From Bacteroidales bacterium (GTDB taxonomy: Bacteria > Bacteroidota > Bacteroidia > Bacteroidales > UBA12077): 64,000 nucleotides of DNA. Of the stretch, positions 1-8,921 are shown piece after piece. The stretch covers positions 310,001 to 374,000 of the forward strand of contig JAEINU010000004.1 in the NCBI GenBank assembly GCA_016342685.1, read 5' to 3'. The translations under genes were made by a program, and so were the position numbers. The notes beneath the pieces are model-generated. The model did not search any database. It had not been told where the DNA came from and was given only the letters and a program-made list of their open reading frames with translations. Position 1 is the first letter of the stretch; each line of letters opens with the position of its first letter.

Positions 1-21
1 AATAAACTCAAAATATATTCT

Positions 22-50
22 AAAGCCCGAAGCAATTTGCTTCGGGCTTT
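22..50. terminator. Rho-independent terminator hairpin, probably bidirectional
   Basis: A 12-bp stem (AAAGCCCGAAGC pairing with GCTTCGGGCTTT) closes a short A/T loop. On the plus strand it is followed by a T-rich tract (TTTTTGTTTTT), so it would end a plus-strand gene lying left of the window. The minus-strand kinase gene stops at 57, just before the hairpin, so the same structure may also end that transcript, although the T-run on that side is weak. Confidence 0.8.
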
Positions 51-56
51 TTGTTT

Positions 57-1412
57 TTAATTTGTAAACTCCAAACAAAATTCAGTAGAAATATTCGGAC
101 TTGATGAAACCGATATAGTTCCATTGTGCATTTGCATTATTTGCTTTGATAAGCTTAAGCCAATTCCCGAGCCAGTTTCATTCGTTGTATAAAATGGAAT
201 AAAAATATCTTCAAGAATATCAGGTTGAATACCTTTTCCATTATCGACAATACTTAATTGAATTTTACCGTCTTTTTCAATTGCTTTTAGCGCTATTTTA
301 CCATTTTCTATACCCTTAAGTGCAATTAGGCTATTCTTTATTAAATTGATAAGAACCTGTGTTATTTGATCTTTATCAGCCATCAAACATAAATCATTGG
401 GATTGATTTCGATTTTTAGTTCAACTTTAACAGCAGTAAGTTCTTCTAGAAATAGTTCTTTAATTTGGGCAAAGAACACACATAAATTGATGCTTGTTTT
501 TTGTGGCTTTGGCAAAGAGCTTAGCTTTCTATAGTTACTAACAAAATTGAGTAAGCCAAGTCCGCGCTCTTCAATTATACTGAGTCCTTCTAGCGCTCTA
601 TTAATTGTTGTGGGGTGAATGTTTTCAGGATTAATAACAGACTCGCCGTCGGAGAAATATTTCTTAATTGTTTTTGTTAATGATGTAATGGGTGTGATGG
701 AATTCATTATTTCATGATTCAATATTCGAATAAGTTTATTCCAAGATTCAATCTCATTTATATAGAGATGCTTGTCGATATCATGAAAAGAAATTAATTT
801 AATTTGAGTGTTGCGTAAATTTAGCAATCCACAATTTATCGAGAGTTTTTGGTTTGTAGATTTGCTTCTGATTTCAATAATTTCCGATTGTCCGGGCTGA
901 ATGTGCCTTAGAAATTCTGCGAATGATTTATTTAAAAATGTTAGATCGGTAATATTAAACAAGGTATTTACTCCGAGAATTCTCTTAGCTTCGGGATTAA
1001 CAAATTGGATTTTTCCATTTTCATCGAACGAAAACAAACCAATATTTATATGGTTTACAAGGTGATTTAGATAATTAGTTTGCACCTCTTTCTCAATTCT
1101 AATGTCTTGAATGATTTGGTTGGTTTCGTTAAATTGCTTTCTAAGTCGAGAAAAACTGTTCTTTCTTTCGGCATCTTTTAATCTAGATCCCGATTCTTTA
1201 TTTTTAATAAGATCAAAATACTCAATAATATCAAGATTCAACCTTCTGATATATCGAATCAAAAAGAACACTTGCAAAACTAAAAGCACCGCAAGATTTA
1301 TAATTGTGAATACATAATTTTTGGCTATATATTCTGATATTAGAAAAAAGCAGTTTGCCGTTATTAGTAATACCCTAAGGATAATGTTTATTGAGAATTT
1401 GTTATAGCCCAT
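57..1412 (-). CDS. NtrB-like sensor histidine kinase
   Basis: Membrane-bound histidine kinase of 451 aa. Two hydrophobic segments (about residues 8-28 and 32-53) with almost no periplasmic loop suggest it senses inside the membrane or cytoplasm. A PAS domain (about 118-215) follows, then a HisKA-type dimerisation helix with the phospho-acceptor His233 in LNHEIMNSITP, and a HATPase_c domain (about 345-450) with N-box INLIKNS, G1 box DNGKGI and G2 box GSGIGLSLSKQ. Its start overlaps the end of the upstream response regulator gene by 11 bp, so the two are translationally coupled and should form one two-component system. The HisKA helix with HEIMNSITP is the form common in Bacteroidota kinases paired with sigma-54 activators. 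The signal sensed is unknown; the divergent permeases suggest envelope stress or antimicrobial peptides. Confidence 0.9.
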   Translation of the reverse strand: MGYNKFSINIILRVLLITANCFFLISEYIAKNYVFTIINLAVLLVLQVFFLIRYIRRLNLDIIEYFDLIKNKESGSRLKDAERKNSFSRLRKQFNETNQIIQDIRIEKEVQTNYLNHLVNHINIGLFSFDENGKIQFVNPEAKRILGVNTLFNITDLTFLNKSFAEFLRHIQPGQSEIIEIRSKSTNQKLSINCGLLNLRNTQIKLISFHDIDKHLYINEIESWNKLIRILNHEIMNSITPITSLTKTIKKYFSDGESVINPENIHPTTINRALEGLSIIEERGLGLLNFVSNYRKLSSLPKPQKTSINLCVFFAQIKELFLEELTAVKVELKIEINPNDLCLMADKDQITQVLINLIKNSLIALKGIENGKIALKAIEKDGKIQLSIVDNGKGIQPDILEDIFIPFYTTNETGSGIGLSLSKQIMQMHNGTISVSSSPNISTEFCLEFTN

Positions 1413-2769
1413 ACTTTTTCATTTTATTGTACATGGTTTGGCGAGCTATACCGAGCTCCTTTGCTGCAAATGTTAGTATCCCATTGTTGTTATTAAGGGC
1501 ATTGATTATTGCTTTCTTTTCGATATCGTTAAGTTTTTGAGGTTCTTTTGTGCTTGAGAACGTTTCTTTAGGCTTAAGCATTAAATCAGCAGGTGTAATC
1601 GCCTCATTGTCACACATTATAACAGCTTTTTCAACAGTGTGTTGTAATTCTCGAACATTTCCTGGCCAATTATAATTTAGAAATTGTGCATAGGTATTCT
1701 TGTCAAATTTCAGATTTGGTTTTTCGTACTTTTTCGAAAAAAAGTGCAAGAAATGTTCTGCAAATTTGATTACATCGTCACCTCTATCTCGTAAAGGTGG
1801 AAGTTCAACTATGATTGTATTTATTCGATAATATAAATCTTCGCGGAAAAGATTCTCCTCAATCATAGTTTCAATTGATTTGTTTGTTGCACTTATTATT
1901 CTAACATCAATTTCTGCTGGTTTATTTGAACCTAATGGAATAACTTCTTTGTTTTGAATTGAAGTAAGTAATTTCGATTGAAGAGGAAGTGGAATATTTC
2001 CTATTTCGTCAAGGAAAAGAGTTCCTCCTTTTGCCATTTCAAATCTTCCTGTCCTATCTTCTTTAGCATCAGTAAAAGATCCTTTTAAGTGCCCAAAGAT
2101 CTCACTTTCAAAAAGATTATGGCTTATTGCTCCTAAATCAACAGGAATAAATGATTCATTCAAGCGAGCAGATAATCGATGAATTTCTCGAGCAATGACC
2201 TCTTTACCTGTTCCGTTCTCACCAAGAATTAAAATATTTGCGTCGGTCTTTGCCACTTTCTTAATAGTGGTATATATTTTCTCCATAGCAGGAGAAGTTC
2301 CTTTTATTAATAAATGCTGTTTCTCAATATCCTTTACAATTATTTTTTGAGTTTGCTCTAATTTCTTGATTTTAATTTTTGATTTGCGAAGTTCAAGAGC
2401 ACTATTTATTGTGGCTAACAACTTGTCATTGTCAAATGGTTTAAGAATAAAGTCTGTAGCCCCATCTTGAATTGCACGAACCGCTAATTGAACATCACCA
2501 TAAGCAGTAATTAAAATAATAATAGCATCAGGGTCTGATTTTAGAATGCGATTTAGCCAATAAAATCCCTCATTTCCAGTATTCTGACCTTTGCTAAAAT
2601 TCATATCCAACAGAATCACATCGTATTTTTCAGAACGTAATTCTGATGAAATTAGGTTTGGGCTATTTAATGTAGTAACCTGTTCATATTCTGTTTCAAG
2701 TAAAAACTCTAGGGTTTTTAGAACTTGCTTATCATCATCAACAACTAGTATTTTATTCTTTTTTATCAT
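1402..2769 (-). CDS. Sigma-54-dependent response regulator (NtrC family)
   Basis: 455-aa enhancer-binding protein with three domains. The receiver domain (1-125) has acidic pocket DDD near residue 11 and phospho-acceptor Asp55 in VILLD. The AAA+ domain (about 150-385) has Walker A GENGTGKE, the sigma-54 contact loop as GSFTDA instead of the usual GAFTGA, and Walker B TLFLDEIG. The C-terminal Fis-type helix-turn-helix (about 412-455) contains ELGIARQTMYNKMKKYGL. When phosphorylated it should use ATP to open sigma-54 promoters. It is the first gene of the kinase operon and is divergent from the FtsX-type permease genes, whose upstream region carries a sigma-54 promoter and a palindrome suited to a dimeric Fis-type DNA binder. 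The start is fixed because KNKILVVDDD, the first strand of the receiver fold, follows it at once. Confidence 0.93.
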   Translation of the reverse strand: MIKKNKILVVDDDKQVLKTLEFLLETEYEQVTTLNSPNLISSELRSEKYDVILLDMNFSKGQNTGNEGFYWLNRILKSDPDAIIILITAYGDVQLAVRAIQDGATDFILKPFDNDKLLATINSALELRKSKIKIKKLEQTQKIIVKDIEKQHLLIKGTSPAMEKIYTTIKKVAKTDANILILGENGTGKEVIAREIHRLSARLNESFIPVDLGAISHNLFESEIFGHLKGSFTDAKEDRTGRFEMAKGGTLFLDEIGNIPLPLQSKLLTSIQNKEVIPLGSNKPAEIDVRIISATNKSIETMIEENLFREDLYYRINTIIVELPPLRDRGDDVIKFAEHFLHFFSKKYEKPNLKFDKNTYAQFLNYNWPGNVRELQHTVEKAVIMCDNEAITPADLMLKPKETFSSTKEPQKLNDIEKKAIINALNNNNGILTFAAKELGIARQTMYNKMKKYGL

Positions 2770-2776
2770 AACATTT

Positions 2777-2784
2777 CAAAGATA
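2777..2784 (-). promoter_or_regulatory. Candidate -7 element for the two-component operon
   Basis: Read on the minus strand this is TATCTTTG, an exact match to the Bacteroidota -7 consensus TAnnTTTG. No clear -33 TTTG is seen at the usual spacing. Transcription would start about 1-2 nt before the ATG at 2769, so the message would be nearly leaderless. Confidence 0.4.
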
Positions 2785-2832
2785 CGCCTAAAATATATAC
2801 GTATCACGTCTAATAATTAGGCGCGAAAACAG

Positions 2833-2851
2833 TTTTGCTAAGTTAGCAAAA
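2833..2851. promoter_or_regulatory. Perfect palindrome, candidate upstream activator site
   Basis: TTTTGCTAAGTTAGCAAAA is a perfect 9-bp inverted repeat around one central base. It lies about 65-80 bp before the predicted transcription start of the sigma-54 promoter at 2889-2903, a typical place for an enhancer-binding protein site. A second, looser inverted repeat (CGCCTAA at 2785-2791, TTAGGCG at 2817-2823) flanks it. I infer binding by the neighbouring NtrC-type regulator; the sequence shows only the symmetry and position. Confidence 0.55.
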
Positions 2852-2888
2852 TTAATTAAGTGCCACAAAATAAGATAGATAGCGTTTT

Positions 2889-2903
2889 TGGCAAATATCT
2901 TGT
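2889..2903 (+). promoter_or_regulatory. Sigma-54 (-24/-12) promoter
   Basis: TGGCAAATATCTTGT fits the sigma-54 consensus TGGCAC-N5-TTGC at eight of ten fixed positions, including the invariant GG at -24 and the G of the -12 element, with exact spacing. Transcription would begin near 2915, about 30 nt before the ATG at 2946. The divergent gene encodes a sigma-54 activator, so the pairing of promoter and regulator makes sense. Confidence 0.7.
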
Positions 2904-2945
2904 TTTATTTATAAATGTAAAACAAAAATTAATTACTTTAGAACT

Positions 2946-5324
2946 ATGTTAAGATATTTTTTTAAACTGGCATTTCGTAACATTAGAAAATATAAGGCAA
3001 ATACCTTCATCAGTCTTTTAGGTTTAACAGTTGGATTAACATCATTTATTCTTATAAGCTCATATATTAATCATGAATTAAGCTTTAATAAATTCAATGA
3101 TAATTTCGATAGAACATATGTTGCAAACATTGATTTTTATCATCCAAATGGAATAGAACCTGGTCTTAGTATGCCTTATCCTTTGGTGGAAGGGCTAGTT
3201 TCTGAATTTCCAGAAATAGAATGTGGAGTGCGGGTTAACAGAATTTTTGCTCAACTAGCAAATGGAGATACAGAGTTCTTTGAGAATACAGGATATTTTG
3301 CAGATGATGAGTTTTTTAACATTTTTACGGTTAAGGTTTTAAATGGTAAACGAGAAAATCCTTTGAACGAACCTAATACCATTGTGCTTACAAAGAGCTA
3401 TGCAAAAAAGTATTTTAAAGACGAAAATCCAATTGGGAAAAGTATTCTTTATGAAGGAAATCGCAACTTAAAAATTACTGCTGTTATTGATGATTTCCCG
3501 ATAAACTCAGATTTTAGATATGATTTTCTAGTTTCCTTTAAAACATATTTGGCTATTAACTCCTATCGTGATTATACAGAAAGGTGGAACAATCATGCGT
3601 TTCTGACAATTTTCTTAGTTGATAAAGCTTGTAATTATGAGAAATTAAATGAAAAGATATCTGGATTTTTAGATAACCGGGAAAATCTAGTTGAACGCGT
3701 TTTGTATTTTAGACCACTTTCAATGTTTCATTTAAGTAAGCATAAAAATGATGAAGGCTATATGTTACTTGTCATTTTAGCTGTAATTGCATTTTTTATT
3801 ATAATAATTGCAAGTATAAATTTCATTAATTTATCAATTGCTAATGCTTCTAACAGAATCAAGGAAACAAGCATCCGACGGATTGTTGGAAGTAAAAAAT
3901 CATCATTAATTTTACAACAAATAGGAGAGTCAGTATTACTTTCATTTATTGCATTAGATATTGCTTTATTAATAGCAGAAAGAAGTTTAAATAGCTTTAA
4001 TGCTATTCTTCATACACAGATTCCTTCAAGTTTAATTTTAAATTTCTCGTTTATTGCAGCTGCATTATTTACTGCAATATTCTTGGGTGCTGTTTCGGGA
4101 TTATTTCCTGCAATTAGGATTAGTAAAATAGAACCTTTAACCGCACTATCTGGAAAGGAATCTGGCATAGATAAAACAGGACTTGCTAAAAAAGGACTTA
4201 TAGTTTTTCAATATGCAATTTCCATTGTGCTATTAATATCAACGATATTCTTATCGCAACAGTTTAGTTTTATTAAAGAAAAGGATCTTGGATTTGATGA
4301 AGAGTTTTTACTAAGCTGTTATGTGGGAAAAGAAAATAATGAAAGTAATCCTAATCTTAAGAATTTCAGCGAAGAAATGCTTCGTCAATCAGGAGTTGAA
4401 AATGTCTCGCTTGCCAGAGGATTACCGTTTTATGGTAGTAGTGGTATTTACATTAGAAAGGATAATTCACCAGAAGAAGAAGTTTTCCAAGTGAATGTAA
4501 GTATTGCAAGTATCTCTTTTTTCGAAACCTTTAATGTTGATATTTTACAAAAAAGTGAGGCTTCAATAAACTGTACAGAATCTGAGTTAGAGTATTGTTA
4601 TATAAATGAAACTACAGCCAACAAATTAGGATTTAAGAATCCTGTTGGTGAATATATTATTTATGATGATGAAAAATATGAGATTATTGGAGTATATAAT
4701 GATTTTCATTTATATACCGTTGAAAGTAAAATACCGGCACAAATTATTTTTCCGATAGGTAAGAATCAGGAATATGATGGGTTTAATTGGATGATAATAA
4801 AATGTAACGGACACAACTTAGATAAAGTCAAAGAAATAGCAAACCTTAAACTAAAAGAATTTCTTCCTGACAATCCGAATGGATTTTTTAAATATGGTGA
4901 TACAGATTTTAAAGATGGGATTTTGAATGAAGTAAAAGGGATTGAAAAAACATTTGGATTTTTTACAATTATTGCTATTGTTATAGCATGTATGGGGATT
5001 TTTGGTTTGGTTGCCTTAACCGTTAAACACAAAACTAAGGAAATAGGAATTAGAAAAGTTCTCGGTTCATCTGCTTCAGAAATTTTTAGATTAATTGCAC
5101 GAGAATATCTTATTCTGGCAATTTTAGGGAATGTTTTAGCATGGTTTCCTGCTTGGTATTTTAGCAAAAAAATGATTCAGGATTTTGCTTACCATATAGA
5201 GATTAGTATTTGGGTATTTGTATTTGCCTTTGCTGCTTCAATAATTTTAACAATTATAACCATTGCTTTTCATACTATTAAAGCAGCAAGAACAAATCCT
5301 GTTGAGGCTTTGAGGTATGAATAG
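2946..5324 (+). CDS. FtsX/MacB-type ABC transporter permease (first paralogue)
   Basis: 792-aa inner membrane protein with the double-unit layout of Bacteroidota FtsX-like permeases. It has an N-terminal transmembrane helix after LAFRNIRKYKANT, a MacB_PCD periplasmic domain (about 45-260), three helices (about 275-400) with the FtsX motif around ETSIRRIVGSKKSSL, a fourth helix near 425, a second periplasmic domain, and three C-terminal helices with KTKEIGIRKVLGSS. It ends in the family signature ARTNPVEALRYE. Such permeases usually work with a LolD/MacB-type ATPase and a periplasmic adaptor in efflux or mechanotransmission. Neither partner is in the window, so the ATPase must be encoded elsewhere. 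It follows the sigma-54 promoter and lies 53 bp before a full-length paralogue. Confidence 0.9.
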   Translation: MLRYFFKLAFRNIRKYKANTFISLLGLTVGLTSFILISSYINHELSFNKFNDNFDRTYVANIDFYHPNGIEPGLSMPYPLVEGLVSEFPEIECGVRVNRIFAQLANGDTEFFENTGYFADDEFFNIFTVKVLNGKRENPLNEPNTIVLTKSYAKKYFKDENPIGKSILYEGNRNLKITAVIDDFPINSDFRYDFLVSFKTYLAINSYRDYTERWNNHAFLTIFLVDKACNYEKLNEKISGFLDNRENLVERVLYFRPLSMFHLSKHKNDEGYMLLVILAVIAFFIIIIASINFINLSIANASNRIKETSIRRIVGSKKSSLILQQIGESVLLSFIALDIALLIAERSLNSFNAILHTQIPSSLILNFSFIAAALFTAIFLGAVSGLFPAIRISKIEPLTALSGKESGIDKTGLAKKGLIVFQYAISIVLLISTIFLSQQFSFIKEKDLGFDEEFLLSCYVGKENNESNPNLKNFSEEMLRQSGVENVSLARGLPFYGSSGIYIRKDNSPEEEVFQVNVSIASISFFETFNVDILQKSEASINCTESELEYCYINETTANKLGFKNPVGEYIIYDDEKYEIIGVYNDFHLYTVESKIPAQIIFPIGKNQEYDGFNWMIIKCNGHNLDKVKEIANLKLKEFLPDNPNGFFKYGDTDFKDGILNEVKGIEKTFGFFTIIAIVIACMGIFGLVALTVKHKTKEIGIRKVLGSSASEIFRLIAREYLILAILGNVLAWFPAWYFSKKMIQDFAYHIEISIWVFVFAFAASIILTIITIAFHTIKAARTNPVEALRYE

Positions 5325-5377
5325 TGTAATCACTGAAAAGTAAACATTAAGACAGTCAAATTTAAATATTCAGAACT

Positions 5378-7756
5378 ATGATTAAATATTTTTTCAAACT
5401 GGCATTTCGTAACATAAGAAAATATAAGGTTAACACTACAATAAGTCTTCTGGGCTTAATTGTTGGACTAACGTCATTTATTTTAATTGCTTCGTATATA
5501 AAATATGAACTAAGCTTTAATAAGGACAATGAGAACTATAATAGAATTTATGTTGCGAAAATAAACGCTTTTAGACCTAGTGGAATGATTCAAGGAACGA
5601 ACTTTCCTTATCCTTTAGTGGAAGCACTTATAGCCGATTTTCCTGATGTGGAATATGGAGTTCGTTTAGACAGAATATACAGTCAATTCGCGGTTGGCGA
5701 TATTTCTTTTTTCGAGAATACTGGTAGCTATGCAGATAATTCTTTTTTTAAAATATTTACGGTTAAATTTTTAAGTGGCGATAGAAAAAATCCATTAAGT
5801 GAACCATATACTATAGTTTTAAATGAAACAGCAGCAAAAAAGTACTTTGGTTCCGAAAATCCTATAGGTAAAAGCCTTTTAATGGAAGGTAAACATGATC
5901 TGAAAGTGACAGCAGTAATTGAAGATTTACCTATAAATTCTGATTTTAACTATGATTTCTTTGTTTCAATGAAAACGAAAGTTGCTATCGATGCAGAAAG
6001 AGATTATTCACAAGACTGGGACGCTTATAGATTTCGTACAATATTCATGTTAGATAAGAATTGTGATATTGAAAAATTAAATGAAAAAATAGAAGGATTT
6101 TTTAATAAACAGATAGATGATGAAAAGACAGAATTTTTCTTAAGTCCATTATCGACATTTCATTTAAAACCGCACATAGATGCTAACACGTATAGGGTTT
6201 TAGCAATATATGGATTAGTTGCAATTTTTATTTTAATTATCGCGTCTATAAATTTCATTAATTTATCTATAGCGAATGCAGCCAATCGTGTAAAAGAAAT
6301 AAGTATCCGAAGAATTGTTGGAAGTAAAAAATCATCATTAATATTTCAACAAATTGGGGAATCTGTTTTATTAGCCTTTATTTCATTTGACCTTGCTTAT
6401 TTGCTGGCAGAAAGATTATTTCCAAACTTTAATGCGATTCTTGGCACTCAAATACCGTCTACTGAAATTTTAAGTTTACCATTTATTTCAGGAATGTTTG
6501 CGACAGCAATTTTGTTAGGTGTAATATCCGGAATTTTTCCAGCAATTAGAATTAGTAGAATTCAACCCTTAAGTGCTTTAACAGGGAAAAGAACAAACTT
6601 AGATCGGATTGGAATTGGGAAAAAAGCACTCATTGTAATTCAATATGCTGTTTCTGTGATGCTTATTATATCAACAATAATGTTATATCAGCAATTTAAT
6701 CATATAAAAAACATTGATTTGGGTTTTGATAAAGAAGCTTTAATTTCTCTGCATGTTGGAAATGAAGGCAACGAAAGCAGTCCTAAATTAAAAAGTTTTA
6801 AAGATATTGTATCTAATTTTGCAGGAGTTCAGAATGTTGCATTATCTACGGGTATGCCATTTTATGGAAGCAATGGTACTTCTATGAGAAAGGAAAATGC
6901 ACCTAAAGAAGAAATTTTTTCTGTTGATTATAATAGGATTGAAACATCCTTTTTTGACACTTATGGTATTGAGATTATGAGTAAAAAAGATATTTCAGAA
7001 AGTAGCATTTCATCTGAAACAAGGTATTGCTATATAAATCAGACCGCAGCAAAAGAGTTGGATTTTACAAATCCTATTGGAGAAAGAATAGTAATGTGGG
7101 AAGAGAAATATGAAATTATTGGAGTTTATAAAGATTTTCATAATTATTCGGTGCAAATGCAAATCCCATCTCAGGTACTTATTTTAACAGCTGATGCCGA
7201 TAAATTTTCTTTTTATACCTGGATGGTTGTGAAGTGCAACCCGAATAACTTAAAAAGCATTAAGGAGCAGGCAACAAAAACTCTCAGAGAACATATTCCA
7301 GATAATCCTTTTTCTTTTTTTAGTTATGGAAGCATCAACTTCAAGCAAGGAACTTTAGATAAGGTAAAAGGAATAGAAAAAACATTCGGAATTTTTACTT
7401 TTATTGCCATTGTTATTGCTGCCATGGGAATATTTGGTTTAGTAGCTTTATCGGTAAAGCATAAAACAAAAGAAATTGGTATTCGAAAAGCTTTAGGTTC
7501 ATCGGTATTTGAGATATATAAATTAATTGCCCGTGAATATGTTCTTTTAGCTGTTTTGGGAAATGTTTTAGCATGGGTACCTGCATGGCATATTACTAAT
7601 AGAATCCTTCAAGTTTTTGCTTATCGGATTGATATCAGTGTTTTTGTTTTCTTAATTGGATTTATTTTATCTCTTGTATTAACATTTATTACAATTGCTT
7701 TTCATACAATTAAAGCAGCAAGAACAAATCCGGTTGAGGCATTAAGATATGAGTAA
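5378..7756 (+). CDS. FtsX/MacB-type ABC transporter permease (second paralogue)
   Basis: 792 aa, the same length and domain plan as the preceding gene: N-terminal helix after KLAFRNIRKYKVNT, MacB_PCD domain, FtsX helices with EISIRRIVGSKKSSLIFQQ, a second extracytoplasmic domain, and terminal helices with KTKEIGIRKALGSS, ending ARTNPVEALRYE. The two proteins are similar over their whole length, which indicates tandem duplication. Helices and FtsX motifs are the best conserved parts and the periplasmic domains differ most, as expected if the pair forms a heterodimer or recognises different substrates. No separate promoter was seen in the 53-bp gap, so it is probably read from the sigma-54 promoter. 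A hairpin 10 bp after the stop ends the unit. Confidence 0.9.
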   Translation: MIKYFFKLAFRNIRKYKVNTTISLLGLIVGLTSFILIASYIKYELSFNKDNENYNRIYVAKINAFRPSGMIQGTNFPYPLVEALIADFPDVEYGVRLDRIYSQFAVGDISFFENTGSYADNSFFKIFTVKFLSGDRKNPLSEPYTIVLNETAAKKYFGSENPIGKSLLMEGKHDLKVTAVIEDLPINSDFNYDFFVSMKTKVAIDAERDYSQDWDAYRFRTIFMLDKNCDIEKLNEKIEGFFNKQIDDEKTEFFLSPLSTFHLKPHIDANTYRVLAIYGLVAIFILIIASINFINLSIANAANRVKEISIRRIVGSKKSSLIFQQIGESVLLAFISFDLAYLLAERLFPNFNAILGTQIPSTEILSLPFISGMFATAILLGVISGIFPAIRISRIQPLSALTGKRTNLDRIGIGKKALIVIQYAVSVMLIISTIMLYQQFNHIKNIDLGFDKEALISLHVGNEGNESSPKLKSFKDIVSNFAGVQNVALSTGMPFYGSNGTSMRKENAPKEEIFSVDYNRIETSFFDTYGIEIMSKKDISESSISSETRYCYINQTAAKELDFTNPIGERIVMWEEKYEIIGVYKDFHNYSVQMQIPSQVLILTADADKFSFYTWMVVKCNPNNLKSIKEQATKTLREHIPDNPFSFFSYGSINFKQGTLDKVKGIEKTFGIFTFIAIVIAAMGIFGLVALSVKHKTKEIGIRKALGSSVFEIYKLIAREYVLLAVLGNVLAWVPAWHITNRILQVFAYRIDISVFVFLIGFILSLVLTFITIAFHTIKAARTNPVEALRYE

Positions 7757-7766
7757 TTGGGTGACT

Positions 7767-7797
7767 TGAAAGCTGGTGATTATATCTTCAGCTTTCA
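7767..7797 (+). terminator. Rho-independent terminator after the permease pair
   Basis: TGAAAGCTG and CAGCTTTCA form a 9-bp stem with a 13-nt loop, followed on the plus strand by a T-rich run (TTTATTTTATATT). It sits between the convergent permease and mnmH genes. No T-run follows on the minus strand. Confidence 0.6.
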
Positions 7798-7798
7798 T

Positions 7799-8830
7799 TT
7801 ATTTTATATTCTTCTCGGCAAACTCAATTAAAATTTCAGCATTTTTTTCAGGATCATCGGAATCTAGATTAACTGGGTAAACGGTATTGTTTGTTCGTTG
7901 CTCTAATCCAAAACTATAGCTTTTATCGTAGTAAACAAGTGTTATGTCGGCAACAGTGTCTAATTGCCCATTTTTAAGCGATTCTAAAGCCGCCTTTACG
8001 TTCTGACCACCCAAACGCTTCCCAATGCGCAAGATGCAATTTTCGAGATATTCTGCATCAAATCCAGCATATTCTTTTACAAGTCTTTTTATCCTATGTT
8101 CTTTACCAATTTCAATTTTAAGAACGGTTGCGCAGCGCATTAAATTAAAAAGCTCACTTGGAATCCAATTTGATCCAATAGAATGACTCTCATCTTCTAA
8201 CCAAATTGGTTTTGTTGAATCAAGTTTTAACCATTCATATATTAGATTATTCTCGAACTGTTCGTTAGGTTCTTGATGTTCTTGTCCAAGTGCTCCAAAA
8301 ACAGATCCTTTATGATGGGCCAATCCTTCTAAATCAATTACCTGACTTCCTTTTGCTCTAATGTTTGTGAGGATTTCTGTTTTTCCGCTACCGGTAAGTC
8401 CACCCAAAACAATTAGCTTTTTAGCTTTGGTAAATTCGTTTTTACCATAATTTCGAAATGCTTTATATCCACCTGTTAGTAGAATACACTTAATTCCAAC
8501 TGTTTCAAACAGCCAGGCCATACTTTCACTTCTCATTCCACCACGCCAACAATGCACTAATAATGTATTGTTAACAGATAGTTTTCGGGCAGTGTCAGCA
8601 AATAGTCGAAGCTTATTTCCAACAATCTCGAGACCTTGTAAAACGGCAGGTTCTTTGCCTAATCTTTTATAGGTTGTTCCAACTCTTGCTCTTTCTTCGT
8701 TTGTAAAAATAGGAATGTTATGAGCTCCTGGAATATGACCTGTTTCATATTCTCCGGGTGAACGTACATCAACAATTGGGATATCTTGAGATAATTTGTA
8801 GAATTCTTCTACACTTACTTTTTGTGCCAT
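7799..8830 (-). CDS. mnmH: tRNA 2-selenouridine synthase MnmH (SelU)
   Basis: MnmH replaces sulfur by selenium in 2-thiouridine at the wobble position of certain tRNAs, using selenophosphate and a geranylated intermediate. The protein is 343 aa from the start chosen here. A rhodanese domain (about 1-125) contains PIVDVRSPGEYETGHIPGA and catalytic Cys94 in VHCWRGGMRSE. A P-loop domain (from about 135) contains LGGLTGSGKTEIL. An upstream ATG at 8887 would add 19 hydrophobic residues unlike the family, so the ATG at 8830 (MAQKVSVEEF) is preferred. The selenophosphate synthetase SelD that it needs is not in the window. The gene is convergent with the permease pair and separated from the upstream AIM24 gene by a terminator. 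Confidence 0.93.
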   Translation of the reverse strand: MAQKVSVEEFYKLSQDIPIVDVRSPGEYETGHIPGAHNIPIFTNEERARVGTTYKRLGKEPAVLQGLEIVGNKLRLFADTARKLSVNNTLLVHCWRGGMRSESMAWLFETVGIKCILLTGGYKAFRNYGKNEFTKAKKLIVLGGLTGSGKTEILTNIRAKGSQVIDLEGLAHHKGSVFGALGQEHQEPNEQFENNLIYEWLKLDSTKPIWLEDESHSIGSNWIPSELFNLMRCATVLKIEIGKEHRIKRLVKEYAGFDAEYLENCILRIGKRLGGQNVKAALESLKNGQLDTVADITLVYYDKSYSFGLEQRTNNTVYPVNLDSDDPEKNAEILIEFAEKNIK

Positions 8831-8868
8831 AAGGAAATTGTATGCTGCGAAAATACACAAAAAAGCAC

Positions 8869-8903
8869 AAAAGCTCGAAAATTTCAAGAATCTTCGAGCT
8901 TTT
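8869..8903 (-). terminator. Terminator hairpin after the AIM24 gene
   Basis: AAAAGCTCGAA and TTCGAGCTTTT form an 11-bp stem with a 13-nt loop. Read on the minus strand it lies 18 bp after the AIM24-family stop and is followed by a T-rich stretch (gtgcttttttg). It should end the hybrid kinase/AIM24 transcript before mnmH, so mnmH needs its own promoter in the roughly 40 bp before its start. Confidence 0.6.
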
Positions 8904-8921
8904 ATTTATATCAAACTGTGT

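Noticed and set aside
8831-8887. N-terminal extension of MnmH (signal-peptide-like 19 residues)
   Set aside because: MnmH is a cytoplasmic tRNA-modifying enzyme and the family begins at the rhodanese domain. The hydrophobic extension is probably accidental translation of the untranslated region.
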